From: Candidatus Hermodarchaeota archaeon
GTDB lineage: Archaea; Asgardarchaeota; Hermodarchaeia; Hermodarchaeales; Hermodarchaeaceae
Reading direction: 5' to 3'
Assembly (NCBI GenBank): GCA_016840595.1
Contig: JAEOSA010000008.1
Span: 1 to 23,441 of the forward strand
Length of the DNA: 23,441 bases
Part shown: in pieces, positions 7,002 through 14,817 of the stretch
How the letters are laid out: the number at the start of each line of letters is the position of its first letter
How positions within the stretch are numbered: position 1 is the stretch's first letter
Notes under the pieces: generated by a model
Database searches by the model: none
Told to the model about the DNA's origin: nothing
What the model saw: only the letters and a program-made list of their open reading frames with translations
Program-made: the position numbers and the translations under genes

Positions 7002-8198
7002 TTACTCGGGTTGTAGATATTGTTCTGGTTCAATTTTGTGAAAGCCAAAATCTTTCTCTAAGCGCTTCAATCCTCCGCCTGTTACATTGAGGAGAATGTA
7101 GTCAGATTTACTAATTTTCTCATTTTCTACTGCCTGAATGAGAGATGCTACTGCGATTTCTGCTGCGGGGAGTAAATCAACGCCTTCTAGGTGCTTAAAC
7201 TTCTTTCCAGCGTGTCTAGCCTCCTTGTTAGTAATCGAGTACATTTGTCCATGAGTGTTCGTTAAAGTGTCATATACTCCTCCCTGAATGGAGTAGGGAG
7301 GAGTACGATTTGACAAAACAAGTGCATGTAACTGTTCAATGCTCTGTTTTGCATTAGGCATATCCTCAGGTTTTATTTGACGCCGTCCTGCTTGCCAAGC
7401 ATTGTAAATCGGTACAAATGGTGCGTTTTGTGAAAGATGGAAGGTGAGGTCTCCCCTCCAACCATGATTTTTTAGACGCATAGCCATTTCCCACGAACCG
7501 ATCGCTCCAGTGCCGGAACCGATAGCCTGGAAATAATGGTCAGGTAGACGTTTCATGGTAAATGCGCCATCTAGCATAACGGTTCCCATGCCATCTCGTC
7601 GTGCAACATTTTTTACACCACCTTCAGGCATCGCCTTTCTAGTTTGACTAAACTGGTCTGCAAAATGTATTGCATCATTGTAATCACCTTTAATGACCAG
7701 AAGATGAATCTTCTCAGTAGGCGGTTCAGGTGTCCAGAGCATATCTAACCCTGATTCAGGCACAACCAGATACACATCAAATTCTGCTTGATTTGCTAAA
7801 TGACCAAATGCTCTTGCAGTGTTGCCAACTGAAGCAACCACCAAACTCGCTACGCCGTTTTCCTTTGCACGGGCTATAGTAGGATTCGATTCGAGGTCTT
7901 TGAAGGAGCCAGTGAGATTCCACGCCTCACGTTCAGGCCAATACCCTGTAAAAGCAAGATAGAGATTTTTCAGTCCTAATTCCTTTGCTAACCCATTACT
8001 TTGGTATGTAACTGAACCTGCTTTTGTTGAGAGGGGTTTTGAGCAGGGTAACCAATCAATGAACCGCCACAGCCCCGGAAGCGGTTGAATTGTGAGTAAA
8101 TTAGTAAATTCAGTCCTCAGTAATGATGAACTGTGGCAGGAAAGGGCATACCCTTTAAGTTCCTTGTGACAAGTTTGACAAATCACCCGGTAACCCAT
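7002..8198 (-). CDS. Cysteate synthase (PLP-dependent, threonine-synthase-like)
   Basis: This 398-residue fold-type II PLP enzyme should make L-cysteate from O-phosphoserine and sulfite. It has the N-terminal CxxC (Cys7, Cys10) plus Cys21, PGLWRFIDWLP at 41-51, the PLP lysine Lys100 in GSFKD, VVASVGNTARAF, VARRDGMGTVMLDGA, the phosphate-binding-type AIGSGTGAIGSWE, SNRTPPYSIQGG, and a C-terminal LLNVTGGGLKRL. From memory, these blocks match the Methanosarcina cysteate synthase closely and genuine threonine synthase much less well. The start overlaps the end of cysH by 16 bases, with AGGAG (8205-8209) six bases before the ATG inside cysH, so translation is coupled. The upstream gene supplies the sulfite and the downstream gene uses the deaminated product. 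This order makes the assignment strong. Confidence 0.9.
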   Translation of the reverse strand: MGYRVICQTCHKELKGYALSCHSSSLLRTEFTNLLTIQPLPGLWRFIDWLPCSKPLSTKAGSVTYQSNGLAKELGLKNLYLAFTGYWPEREAWNLTGSFKDLESNPTIARAKENGVASLVVASVGNTARAFGHLANQAEFDVYLVVPESGLDMLWTPEPPTEKIHLLVIKGDYNDAIHFADQFSQTRKAMPEGGVKNVARRDGMGTVMLDGAFTMKRLPDHYFQAIGSGTGAIGSWEMAMRLKNHGWRGDLTFHLSQNAPFVPIYNAWQAGRRQIKPEDMPNAKQSIEQLHALVLSNRTPPYSIQGGVYDTLTNTHGQMYSITNKEARHAGKKFKHLEGVDLLPAAEIAVASLIQAVENEKISKSDYILLNVTGGGLKRLEKDFGFHKIEPEQYLQPE

Positions 8199-8893
8199 AA
8201 TTCACTCCTGGGTGTTATCTTTCCCGAATCTGTTTTTTTATGCATAGTGTGAATCCCACATTCCCCACCGCATTTACTCGTTCCTTGCCATCGACCAGCT
8301 CGCTCGGATTCGTTGTCTGAACTTATCTGAGTGCAAGGAGCACATCCCAAGCTCCGATAGCCAGCTCGGTAGGCAGGATTAACAGGTACATTGAATATCG
8401 CGATGTAGCGCCAAATGTCAGTTTCTGTCCAATCTAGAATGGGGTTTACCTTCATTGTGCCATTACAGGGTTCAAAAGGCTCATAATCCGTCCGTGTTCG
8501 ACCTTCGGTTCGACGCAACCCTGTAATCCAAGCATCCAAGCCCTTGATAGCCCGGAGAGTAGGTTCCACTTTGAATATCTGACAGCATTGGTCTGGATCT
8601 GTTTTCCAGAGCCCCTCTATGGGTTCTTGATCAGCCATGAAGACCGTTAGGTCCAAATTCCAGTCACGGACAAGCTGATCTTTAAAATCAAAAGTTTCAG
8701 GGGGCTTCATGGGAGTCATTACAGCAAAGACCGGGATGTCTGGCTTTACTTCACGTGCTAGTGCAACGACAACCATACTATCTTTTCCGAAACTACAGGC
8801 GACAGCTGTTTTAGGATATTTTGAAATGGCTGTAGCAATGATTCGTTTACTCTGTTCGATTTTGTCGATGAGAGTGCTAGGAGTTTTGTTCAT
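8183..8893 (-). CDS. cysH: APS/PAPS reductase, iron-sulfur type (CysH)
   Basis: This 236-residue protein reduces activated sulfate (APS or PAPS) to sulfite. The PP-loop SFGKDS is at 34-39, and GLRRTEGRTR at 125-134 is the usual substrate-binding region. The paired Cys103-Cys104 and Cys184-x2-Cys187 are the four ligands of the [4Fe-4S] cluster that marks the APS-reducing group. The C-terminal ERAGRWQG and ECGIH (Cys212) correspond to the catalytic-cysteine motif. An APS preference is therefore likely but not proven. It is first in the operon, behind a TATA element and a GGTGG ribosome binding site. Instead of the usual sulfite reductase, its neighbour is cysteate synthase, so sulfite probably goes into sulfonate. 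No sulfate adenylyltransferase is in the window. Confidence 0.88.
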   Translation of the reverse strand: MNKTPSTLIDKIEQSKRIIATAISKYPKTAVACSFGKDSMVVVALAREVKPDIPVFAVMTPMKPPETFDFKDQLVRDWNLDLTVFMADQEPIEGLWKTDPDQCCQIFKVEPTLRAIKGLDAWITGLRRTEGRTRTDYEPFEPCNGTMKVNPILDWTETDIWRYIAIFNVPVNPAYRAGYRSLGCAPCTQISSDNESERAGRWQGTSKCGGECGIHTMHKKTDSGKITPRSELWVTG

Positions 8894-8933
8894 TCATTTC
8901 CACCATAAGAGATATCCCTCCCACGTATTTTAG

Positions 8934-8943
8934 TATAAAAAAA
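8934..8943 (-). promoter_or_regulatory. TATA element of the cysH operon
   Basis: On the minus strand the sequence is TTTTTTTATA, about 43 bases before the cysH ATG. A transcription start some 25 bases downstream would fall near 8912 and leave a leader of roughly 20 bases that contains the GGTGG ribosome binding site (8900-8904). The position fits an archaeal promoter, but the start of transcription is inferred. Confidence 0.5.
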
Positions 8944-9031
8944 CTTCTGATTAATTCACCTAGTATTTTAATGTAAATTCATTCTCGAACAGCTGAGATT
9001 CGTCAAGATAACCAGATTTATAACTCCGTTT

Positions 9032-9057
9032 GCGATATAAAAGACAGGAAATATCGC
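9032..9057. promoter_or_regulatory. Perfect inverted repeat over the Lrp promoter, likely operator
   Basis: GCGATAT at 9032-9038 and ATATCGC at 9051-9057 are perfect reverse complements with a 12-base spacer. TTTGCG on the left and CGCGCAAA on the right extend the symmetry if two bases are skipped. The left arm overlaps the TATA element TATAAAA (9036-9042) of the Lrp-type regulator. A transcription start near 9063 would leave a leader of about 16 bases before the ATG at 9079. The position suggests an autoregulatory site bound by the adjacent Lrp/AsnC protein, which is an inference. Confidence 0.5.
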
Positions 9058-9078
9058 GCAAAATGATGTGCATCAGTC

Positions 9079-9576
9079 ATGGTCCAAAAAATCGATATAT
9101 CCAGTATTCAACTCAAATTGATTGATCTCCTCTCACAAAATGCCCGAGCCCCAATTCGTCGAATTGCCCGAATGATGAAATTGAGTGAGGCGACAGTACG
9201 TTACCACATCTCGAAACTTGAAGAAATGGGCGTCATAAAGGGATACTCAGTCATAATAGATCCCAGTAAATTCCAACTCCCTGTTTTCATAACAATCGGA
9301 ATCCAATGCGAACCTGCCTTAACCAATAAGGTAGCAGAGGCACTCGCCAGCTCACCGTATTTTTACCTAGTTTGGGTGGTGACAGGCGCACATAATATTC
9401 ATGCAAAAGCAGCTTTTACATCCGCTGAAGAAATGCAAAGTGTTGTTAGTGAAGTAATGAGGCAAACCGCGGGAATATTAAGCTATCACCTCTCTTTGCG
9501 GTTTGACGCTGTAAAGGACCCACAGCTTTTACCCTATGAACTGCTAGCCATCACAAAAGAACAAAACCCAAGGTAA
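9079..9576 (+). CDS. Lrp/AsnC-family transcriptional regulator
   Basis: This 165-residue protein has the classic two-part layout. Residues 5-60 are the winged helix (ISSIQLKLIDLLSQNARAP, ATVRYHISKLEEMGVIKGY), and about 65-150 form the RAM ligand-binding/oligomerisation domain (FITIGIQCEP, YFYLVWVVTGAHNIHAKAAF). Members of this family sense amino acids and act as repressors or activators. It is divergent from the cysH-cysteate synthase-comDE operon across 185 bases that contain both promoters and a palindrome, so control of that operon is a reasonable inference. A sulfur amino acid or cysteate could be the effector, but the sequence does not show which. The gene is followed after 25 bases by the ATP-grasp gene. 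The ribosome binding site is weak, consistent with a very short leader. Confidence 0.88.
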   Translation: MVQKIDISSIQLKLIDLLSQNARAPIRRIARMMKLSEATVRYHISKLEEMGVIKGYSVIIDPSKFQLPVFITIGIQCEPALTNKVAEALASSPYFYLVWVVTGAHNIHAKAAFTSAEEMQSVVSEVMRQTAGILSYHLSLRFDAVKDPQLLPYELLAITKEQNPR

Positions 9577-9601
9577 TAAAACACGCCTAGCCGTCCAGTG
9601 C

Positions 9602-10693
9602 ATGAAAAATGTTTTGAAATTTACCGAGTCGGTCAAAATGAAAAAAATTAAAATCATTCTCACAGCTTGTGGCTGTCCAGGTGCTGCCACACTAATCCGG
9701 ATGCTTAAGGAGAACGGTGAACGCCCGGTTGAAATCATTGGTACTGACATGGATGCTGAAGCCGTGGGAAGATACCTTACGGATGGTTTCTATCAGGTTC
9801 CTGCAGGCCAGTCTAATGATTACATCCCGAAGCTCCTTGATATAGTTGAAAAAGAAAAACCTGACATTTTGTTTCCAGAATCAAGTTTTGAAGTATATCC
9901 CCTTGCATTGAACAAAAACCAATTTGAAAAACTGGGAACACAAGTGGTTGTATCCGATCCAGAACCCATCCGGATTGCCAATGATAAATCACTAATGTAT
10001 GATATACTCCAGAAAAAATCAGACATTCCATTGCCCAAATTCTCTTCTGCTGAATCATTGTCAGAATTTCATAAGGTCATCAAAAAGATTGGCTTTCCCG
10101 ATGTTCCTGTCGTGTTCAAACCACATATAGGAAAAGGGAGCCGTGGAGTAAGAATTCTTGACGCGAAAATCGATCGTAAGCATCAATTAATGGAAGAAAA
10201 ACCGACGAGTAAATTTTTGTCACTATCAGAGTTCGACTCGATCTTTGAAAACGTTGAAGACTTTCCTAAACTTCTTGTTATGGAATGGTTGGAAGGCATG
10301 GAAATTACCACGGATGCTTTGGCGTATAAGGGAAGTGAACTGTTAACTACAGTGAAAACAGTTGAGCAGGCGCGTTGGGGCGTCATAGTTCGGGGCGAAT
10401 TAGTTGAAAGACCAGATTTGGTTGACCAAACACGGGCTATATTGAAGGCGATTCCTTTGAGCTATTGTGTTAACTTGCAATTTATTGCCAACAGACTAAT
10501 CGAAATTAATCCAAGAGTATCTACATTCATTTATCAAAAGGACTTAATCGCACCCTACTTAGCAGTTAAACTCGCATTAGGAGAGATTACAGAGGAAGAA
10601 GTAAAGAAATATCAAACACGTATTGACTATGGTCGACGAATGATACGTTTCATGGATCAAATATTCCACAAGGGAGGCAGACGCATATTATGA
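9602..10693 (+). CDS. ATP-grasp ligase (carbamoyl-phosphate-synthase-like)
   Basis: This 363-residue protein has a pre-ATP-grasp Rossmann-like region (ILTACGCPGAATLIRML and IIGTDMD), then the ATP-grasp fold. Nucleotide-binding elements are VPVVFKPHIGKGSRGVRIL (about 170-188) and LVMEWLEGMEITTDAL. The metal-binding end is LIEINPRVS, with the usual E-x-N-P-R motif. Such enzymes activate a carboxylate as an acyl-phosphate and join it to an amine or thiol. Members in polysaccharide loci often accompany PIG-L deacetylases, as here. The longest frame begins at 9602, but the Met at 9638 (MKKIKIILTACG) fits the family start better, and neither has a clear ribosome binding site. Its stop overlaps the start of the deacetylase gene (ATGA). 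The substrate is unknown. Confidence 0.75.
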   Translation: MKNVLKFTESVKMKKIKIILTACGCPGAATLIRMLKENGERPVEIIGTDMDAEAVGRYLTDGFYQVPAGQSNDYIPKLLDIVEKEKPDILFPESSFEVYPLALNKNQFEKLGTQVVVSDPEPIRIANDKSLMYDILQKKSDIPLPKFSSAESLSEFHKVIKKIGFPDVPVVFKPHIGKGSRGVRILDAKIDRKHQLMEEKPTSKFLSLSEFDSIFENVEDFPKLLVMEWLEGMEITTDALAYKGSELLTTVKTVEQARWGVIVRGELVERPDLVDQTRAILKAIPLSYCVNLQFIANRLIEINPRVSTFIYQKDLIAPYLAVKLALGEITEEEVKKYQTRIDYGRRMIRFMDQIFHKGGRRIL

Positions 10694-11310
10694 GCAATAA
10701 TTTATTCCGAAAAGTCCTCGTTTTGAGCCCACACACCGATGATGGAGAATTAGGGGCAGGAGGCACAATTGCTAGGCTTGTTGAAGGCGGACGCGATGTC
10801 ATATATTTCGCGTTTTCAGCACCCCGAGAAGACCTTCAAAAAGAATGTAAACAATCCCTCACGGCGTTGGGTGTTAAGAAGTACGAGATTTTTGATTTTA
10901 AAGTCAGATATTTTCATCATTCAAGACAAGAAATCTTAGATGTGCTTTACAAGTACAACGAAGAACATGAGCCAGACCTCGTTCTTACTCCCTCCAGTAC
11001 TGATTTGCACCAAGATCATCAAACTGTAACTAATGAAGCATTGAGAGCGTTCAAGTCCAGTACAATATTCGGGTACGAGCTTCCCTGGAACCTAATAAAT
11101 TTTCGAGAAAATGCCTTTGTTTCTCTTGAAGAGCGCCATGTTGAAGCCAAACTAGATGCTTGTTGGAAATACAAGAGTCAAATCAAACAGAAGAGAGCCT
11201 ATTTCGACAAGGATTACCTGCGAAGCCTGATGCGATCAACCGGTTTGAAAATACGAACACAATATGCCGAAGCTTATGAGGCAATCAAATTAGTTCTGAA
11301 AACACTGTAA
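10690..11310 (+). CDS. PIG-L/LmbE-family deacetylase
   Basis: This 206-residue zinc-dependent N-deacetylase has the first metal motif as PHTDDGELG (14-22, with His15, Asp17, Asp18) and the second as HQDH at 107-110 in SSTDLHQDH. Family members remove acetyl groups from GlcNAc-type sugars in GPI, mycothiol, bacillithiol and surface glycans. The usual first motif is HPDD, here HTDD, which occurs in some members. The length is slightly below the usual 220-280 residues. The ATG overlaps the ATP-grasp stop by four bases, so the two are translationally coupled and probably act on one molecule: deacetylation would expose an amine that the ligase can acylate. That link is an inference. The gene converges with the next one, leaving 22 bases. 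Confidence 0.85.
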   Translation: MSNNLFRKVLVLSPHTDDGELGAGGTIARLVEGGRDVIYFAFSAPREDLQKECKQSLTALGVKKYEIFDFKVRYFHHSRQEILDVLYKYNEEHEPDLVLTPSSTDLHQDHQTVTNEALRAFKSSTIFGYELPWNLINFRENAFVSLEERHVEAKLDACWKYKSQIKQKRAYFDKDYLRSLMRSTGLKIRTQYAEAYEAIKLVLKTL

Positions 11311-11332
11311 ACCACCGTTTGTAACTGCGGCT

Positions 11333-12979
11333 TTACTTAGCCAGCTTTTGTATGAGGTCAATGACCCTTTCAGTGGCTTTTCCGTCAATTTTGTAGAGGT
11401 GTTTGTGGACAAAATCCGTGCGTTTGGCATCCAATTTTTTCCGGACTTTTTCATCATATAATGCGTTTTCAACCGTTCTTTGGATACTCTTAGCCTCATA
11501 AACGCCCAGAGCTGCCCCTTCTTCTACCCAGGGTAAGGGTTCTGTTTGTTTCGAGAGATTAACCACAACAACGGGCTTATTCAAAATGAGTGCTTCGATA
11601 ATAGTTGTGGAGTTCACGGACAGGAATACATCGCTGGCATAGATTGCTTCAATGGTATCAAAGAAGGGTGGTAAAACTACAACAGTGGTCTTTACTGATG
11701 CAAGTTGATCAGTGAACCATTGGATTGCCTCATTGGGATGTGGTTTGACGACAATTTGAATTCCCTCAATTGACCGGAGATTATTGAGAGTATTTGTGAA
11801 AAATTCGTGGCGTAAGCGTTCCAAAGGAAATGGCTGTGTGGCTAGCAGGACAATTTTCTTTTTGGGATCCAAGTTAAAGCGTTTGAGAAACGCTGATTTA
11901 TCGTAAATGCGATCGGTAAAATAGAATACATCATATCGGGGTTGCCCTGAAATTGCCACTTTTGATTCAGGATAGGCGCTCACATCTGTTAGAACTTTCT
12001 TGAATGAAGGTCCGATAACTGAAGTGATTGAGGCAAGGGGGCAAAAGGGGTGTTTAGTATATTCTTGGGTGCTGATATCCTCTTTTGTATACAGGTAGCC
12101 GGGGTGATCTTCATGAATGACACCGTGCTGTTGCGCGAGCGATGGAACCCTCCTTTTGTGACAGGCGTAAATCAAAGCTCTTTCGAAGCCCACATACTCG
12201 TTTTCCATTAGAACTAGGTCTGGCTTTTCTTTTTTAAATATCTGTAAACTGAGTTTGTAATATTGCACCATGAGGGGAAGATATACTTTGAAGTAGTATT
12301 CGAAGTCAGTTTGGAACTGTGAAAGTAAATCCATACCCCGATAGTTGAAAACGCGTTTTCCTTTTTCGCTTTTTGTGATTTTTTTGAATCTACGCATAAA
12401 CACATTTCGAGCCCGTAGGACTTCGACTAGGGATCTCCATGTAAAATAGGATTCCAGTGGTGAAAATCGACCTAGCTGTTGACTGATTCGAGCGTCAAAG
12501 GCAAGTTTGGCAAAGGAAAAGAAGGAATAGCCAAATGGATAGCTGGAAAAAAATTCATACGAGTCCTGCTTTGTTGATAAGCTTTGGAGAATGGGACCAA
12601 AAAGAGAATGCCCTCGGAGATATTTGCCAGTCTGAATATCTCTGAATCCGCGCCAATCTCCAGTATTAAAAGTAACAAAGATTTTTTTCTTAGCCTTTTT
12701 CCTCTTGATTCTTTTGGGGAAAAACAGCTTCGAGAAAAGGGCGAATAAGATAACGGAGAGCAAGTAAAGCTGGCTTAACTTAGTAATAATAAGCCGACCG
12801 AGACTTCGACGATAGTGTGTTTTCTTCGACTCAAAAATCATTGACAGATCGATGAATAAGCGATATCTGAGAAACCACCAGAATGCAAAGTCCTCATACT
12901 TGGTGGTGTCAATCATTGCAGTGTTGGAAAACACTTCTTTGTCTTTAAGGGCACTGACCCATTGAAACAGCTTATCCAT
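11333..12979 (-). CDS. GT-B-like surface polysaccharide protein
   Basis: This 548-residue protein begins with about 110 basic residues, including a hydrophobic stretch at about 70-88 (LSQLYLLSVILFALFSKLFF) that could lie in the membrane. The C-terminal half has GT-B features of the capsule/CDP-glycerol transferase/UDP-GlcNAc-2-epimerase-like superfamily: MENEYVGFERALIYACHKR, QQHGVIHEDH, AISGQPRYD, VVKPHPNE and SVNSTTIIEALILNKPVVVVN. It probably builds or modifies a surface glycan at the cytoplasmic membrane, and the precise reaction is unknown. GGTG stands ten bases before the ATG. It lies 107 bases downstream of the flippase gene on the same strand. Confidence 0.65.
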   Translation of the reverse strand: MDKLFQWVSALKDKEVFSNTAMIDTTKYEDFAFWWFLRYRLFIDLSMIFESKKTHYRRSLGRLIITKLSQLYLLSVILFALFSKLFFPKRIKRKKAKKKIFVTFNTGDWRGFRDIQTGKYLRGHSLFGPILQSLSTKQDSYEFFSSYPFGYSFFSFAKLAFDARISQQLGRFSPLESYFTWRSLVEVLRARNVFMRRFKKITKSEKGKRVFNYRGMDLLSQFQTDFEYYFKVYLPLMVQYYKLSLQIFKKEKPDLVLMENEYVGFERALIYACHKRRVPSLAQQHGVIHEDHPGYLYTKEDISTQEYTKHPFCPLASITSVIGPSFKKVLTDVSAYPESKVAISGQPRYDVFYFTDRIYDKSAFLKRFNLDPKKKIVLLATQPFPLERLRHEFFTNTLNNLRSIEGIQIVVKPHPNEAIQWFTDQLASVKTTVVVLPPFFDTIEAIYASDVFLSVNSTTIIEALILNKPVVVVNLSKQTEPLPWVEEGAALGVYEAKSIQRTVENALYDEKVRKKLDAKRTDFVHKHLYKIDGKATERVIDLIQKLAK

Positions 12980-13086
12980 CAGATCAACACCAGTTCCTTT
13001 TTATCGCAATACAGGTTTCTCCGGAAAGAGTTCTACTCATTTTCTATGTATTTAAGAATCTCATATGATTTGAAATGACCGTTCAT

Positions 13087-14616
13087 TTAGGAAGCTTCTT
13101 TTGTGTTGCTAAAATTCTCGGCTGGATAGCCTCCGATTCGTATGATTAAATCAATTATCCACTTGAGTTTAGGTGATACTACACTCCGAATGATTCCAAT
13201 ATCCTGAGAGGAGAGGACTCGAAGCCGGAGGCCTACAAAGACAGAAATCACCACTGAAATGATACACAAAATTATGGCCAATATCACATTCAATCCAAGA
13301 AGGGTTGACGCCAGGCCAATTGCGATGACAATACTCATTGGCACAAACAGTTTAACCCAGAATTTTCCAACATGGATTTCTTTTCTTAAATACACATACA
13401 GGATGGTAGCAGTGATGATTTCTGAGAAGAGAACAGCAACTGTGATACCAACCAAACCAGAACTTGCCAGTAATAGAACTAAAGTAAGTTTAATGACGAG
13501 AAGTCCACCCCAAGTTACTGGAATAATTTTGATATTACCAGAAGCGCGGCGACCGATCATGAGTAATGAAAGGATAAGATCGAAGAAGGCTGCAATTGTA
13601 AGGATTGAAAGTAAGATACCAGAACCGGGGTAATTTGCCCCGAGGAAGAGGATTGTTACTGGTTCTGCAAAAGCGGCTACAGCAATAAAGAGTGGCGTTG
13701 AGATTACCAATACAAAACGCAGTACGGCACCGTGAGCCTTTCGCATTCGTTCAAGACTAATGCCCACGAGTAAAGCAAGAAGAGCAAAAATTCCTGCAAC
13801 CAGACTAAGCGAAAAATCAGTCAATGCACCTGTTATTCGAACTACGAAATAATATTGAGCCAATTCTGCTGGAGTCATTAAGGCAAGGACATATAATTGG
13901 TCGATATAGCGTCCAAATAGTCGAATTGCTGAAGCAAGAAATATTGGTATCCCAAATGCTAGATAGGTTGTTGTTGGTAACCCAATGCTAATTTTGGCCC
14001 CTCGCACATATCTGGCAACAACGAAGCTTCCGATAATTGCGAATACAGCGAGACTAATAATCCAACTATAAATAACTCCAATAAAGCTCAGTAACGTGAA
14101 GAGGAGAAAAAGTGAAAGAAACCACGTTAGATAGCGTCGCAGGTTGGTAAACACAACCGCGTTATCGGTTTCAGCCATACTGCTCATGGACTCTGATTCG
14201 GAACGCGTTACGAGTAGGAAAATTATATAGAGGAGGAGTAAACCTCCCCAGATGAAAAGGTTGTAGAAAAAGAAGAGGTATAAGATGAGTAAGGTGGAAA
14301 AACAAAGCACTATGCTCAAGGGGATACTAACCGCGTAAAATACTAACAAGCCTTTGGCCAGAATTCCTTTTGCTTTATCAACGTCGCCTTTTCCAAGAGT
14401 TGATGAAGTTTTTTGTGTGATAGTATATGTAATTCCAAAAACTGCAATACCTTCGATGAGTGATGCCAAGGTTGCAAGTGCTGCAATTGTTCCCATATTT
14501 GTTGGGTGGATGGCATCAGCCAGTATCCTACCATATATCAAATTAATTATGAAGCCTAAATTGGTTAGAATGGTACTCAGGGCAGCTGTTCTTGCATAGG
14601 TTTGTCGAATAGCCAT
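13087..14616 (-). CDS. Oligosaccharide flippase (Wzx/PST-like)
   Basis: This 509-residue integral membrane protein has about 12-14 hydrophobic helices, with few charges between them, and the polysaccharide-transporter layout. The N-terminus is QTYARTAALSTILTNLGFIINLIYGRILAD, followed by TNMGTIAALATLASLIEGIAVFGI, where family members show the conserved AEYG-like loop. A middle region LFGRYIDQLYVLALMTPAELAQYYF is also typical. Such proteins move lipid-linked oligosaccharides across the cytoplasmic membrane for assembly outside. The ATG start is given, without a strong ribosome binding site. With the downstream GT-B protein and nearby glycosyltransferase it marks a surface-glycan locus. Confidence 0.82.
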   Translation of the reverse strand: MAIRQTYARTAALSTILTNLGFIINLIYGRILADAIHPTNMGTIAALATLASLIEGIAVFGITYTITQKTSSTLGKGDVDKAKGILAKGLLVFYAVSIPLSIVLCFSTLLILYLFFFYNLFIWGGLLLLYIIFLLVTRSESESMSSMAETDNAVVFTNLRRYLTWFLSLFLLFTLLSFIGVIYSWIISLAVFAIIGSFVVARYVRGAKISIGLPTTTYLAFGIPIFLASAIRLFGRYIDQLYVLALMTPAELAQYYFVVRITGALTDFSLSLVAGIFALLALLVGISLERMRKAHGAVLRFVLVISTPLFIAVAAFAEPVTILFLGANYPGSGILLSILTIAAFFDLILSLLMIGRRASGNIKIIPVTWGGLLVIKLTLVLLLASSGLVGITVAVLFSEIITATILYVYLRKEIHVGKFWVKLFVPMSIVIAIGLASTLLGLNVILAIILCIISVVISVFVGLRLRVLSSQDIGIIRSVVSPKLKWIIDLIIRIGGYPAENFSNTKEAS

Positions 14617-14817
14617 CTTGATATCATCTGATAGTGTGAGTAGTAAGATGTATTTCGCGGTTTACTTTTGGATCAATGCTTTTAATGCTTTGATTTCGGA
14701 TACTCTTAATGGAAAAGAATCCTGCCATAATTGATTTTAACATCCAAATCTTGTTAAAGTGCAATGGCTAAGCTTTAGAATAGGGAATGTATTGTTTCTC
14801 AGGAGGAATCCTGACAA

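Noticed and set aside
7002..8198. Threonine synthase as the name for the PLP enzyme
   Set aside because: The fold is shared, but the PGLWRFIDWLP block, the GSFKD context and the position between cysH and comDE fit cysteate synthase better.
4585..11310. A bacillithiol- or mycothiol-like pathway (GT4 + PIG-L + ligase)
   Set aside because: The three types are present, but they are in different transcription units, the glycosyltransferase lacks clear BshA/MshA features, and no cysteine ligase of the BshC or MshC kind is seen.
418..14616. Genomic island or mobile element
   Set aside because: No integrase, transposase, tRNA-flanked ends or direct repeats are visible, and base composition does not change obviously by eye.
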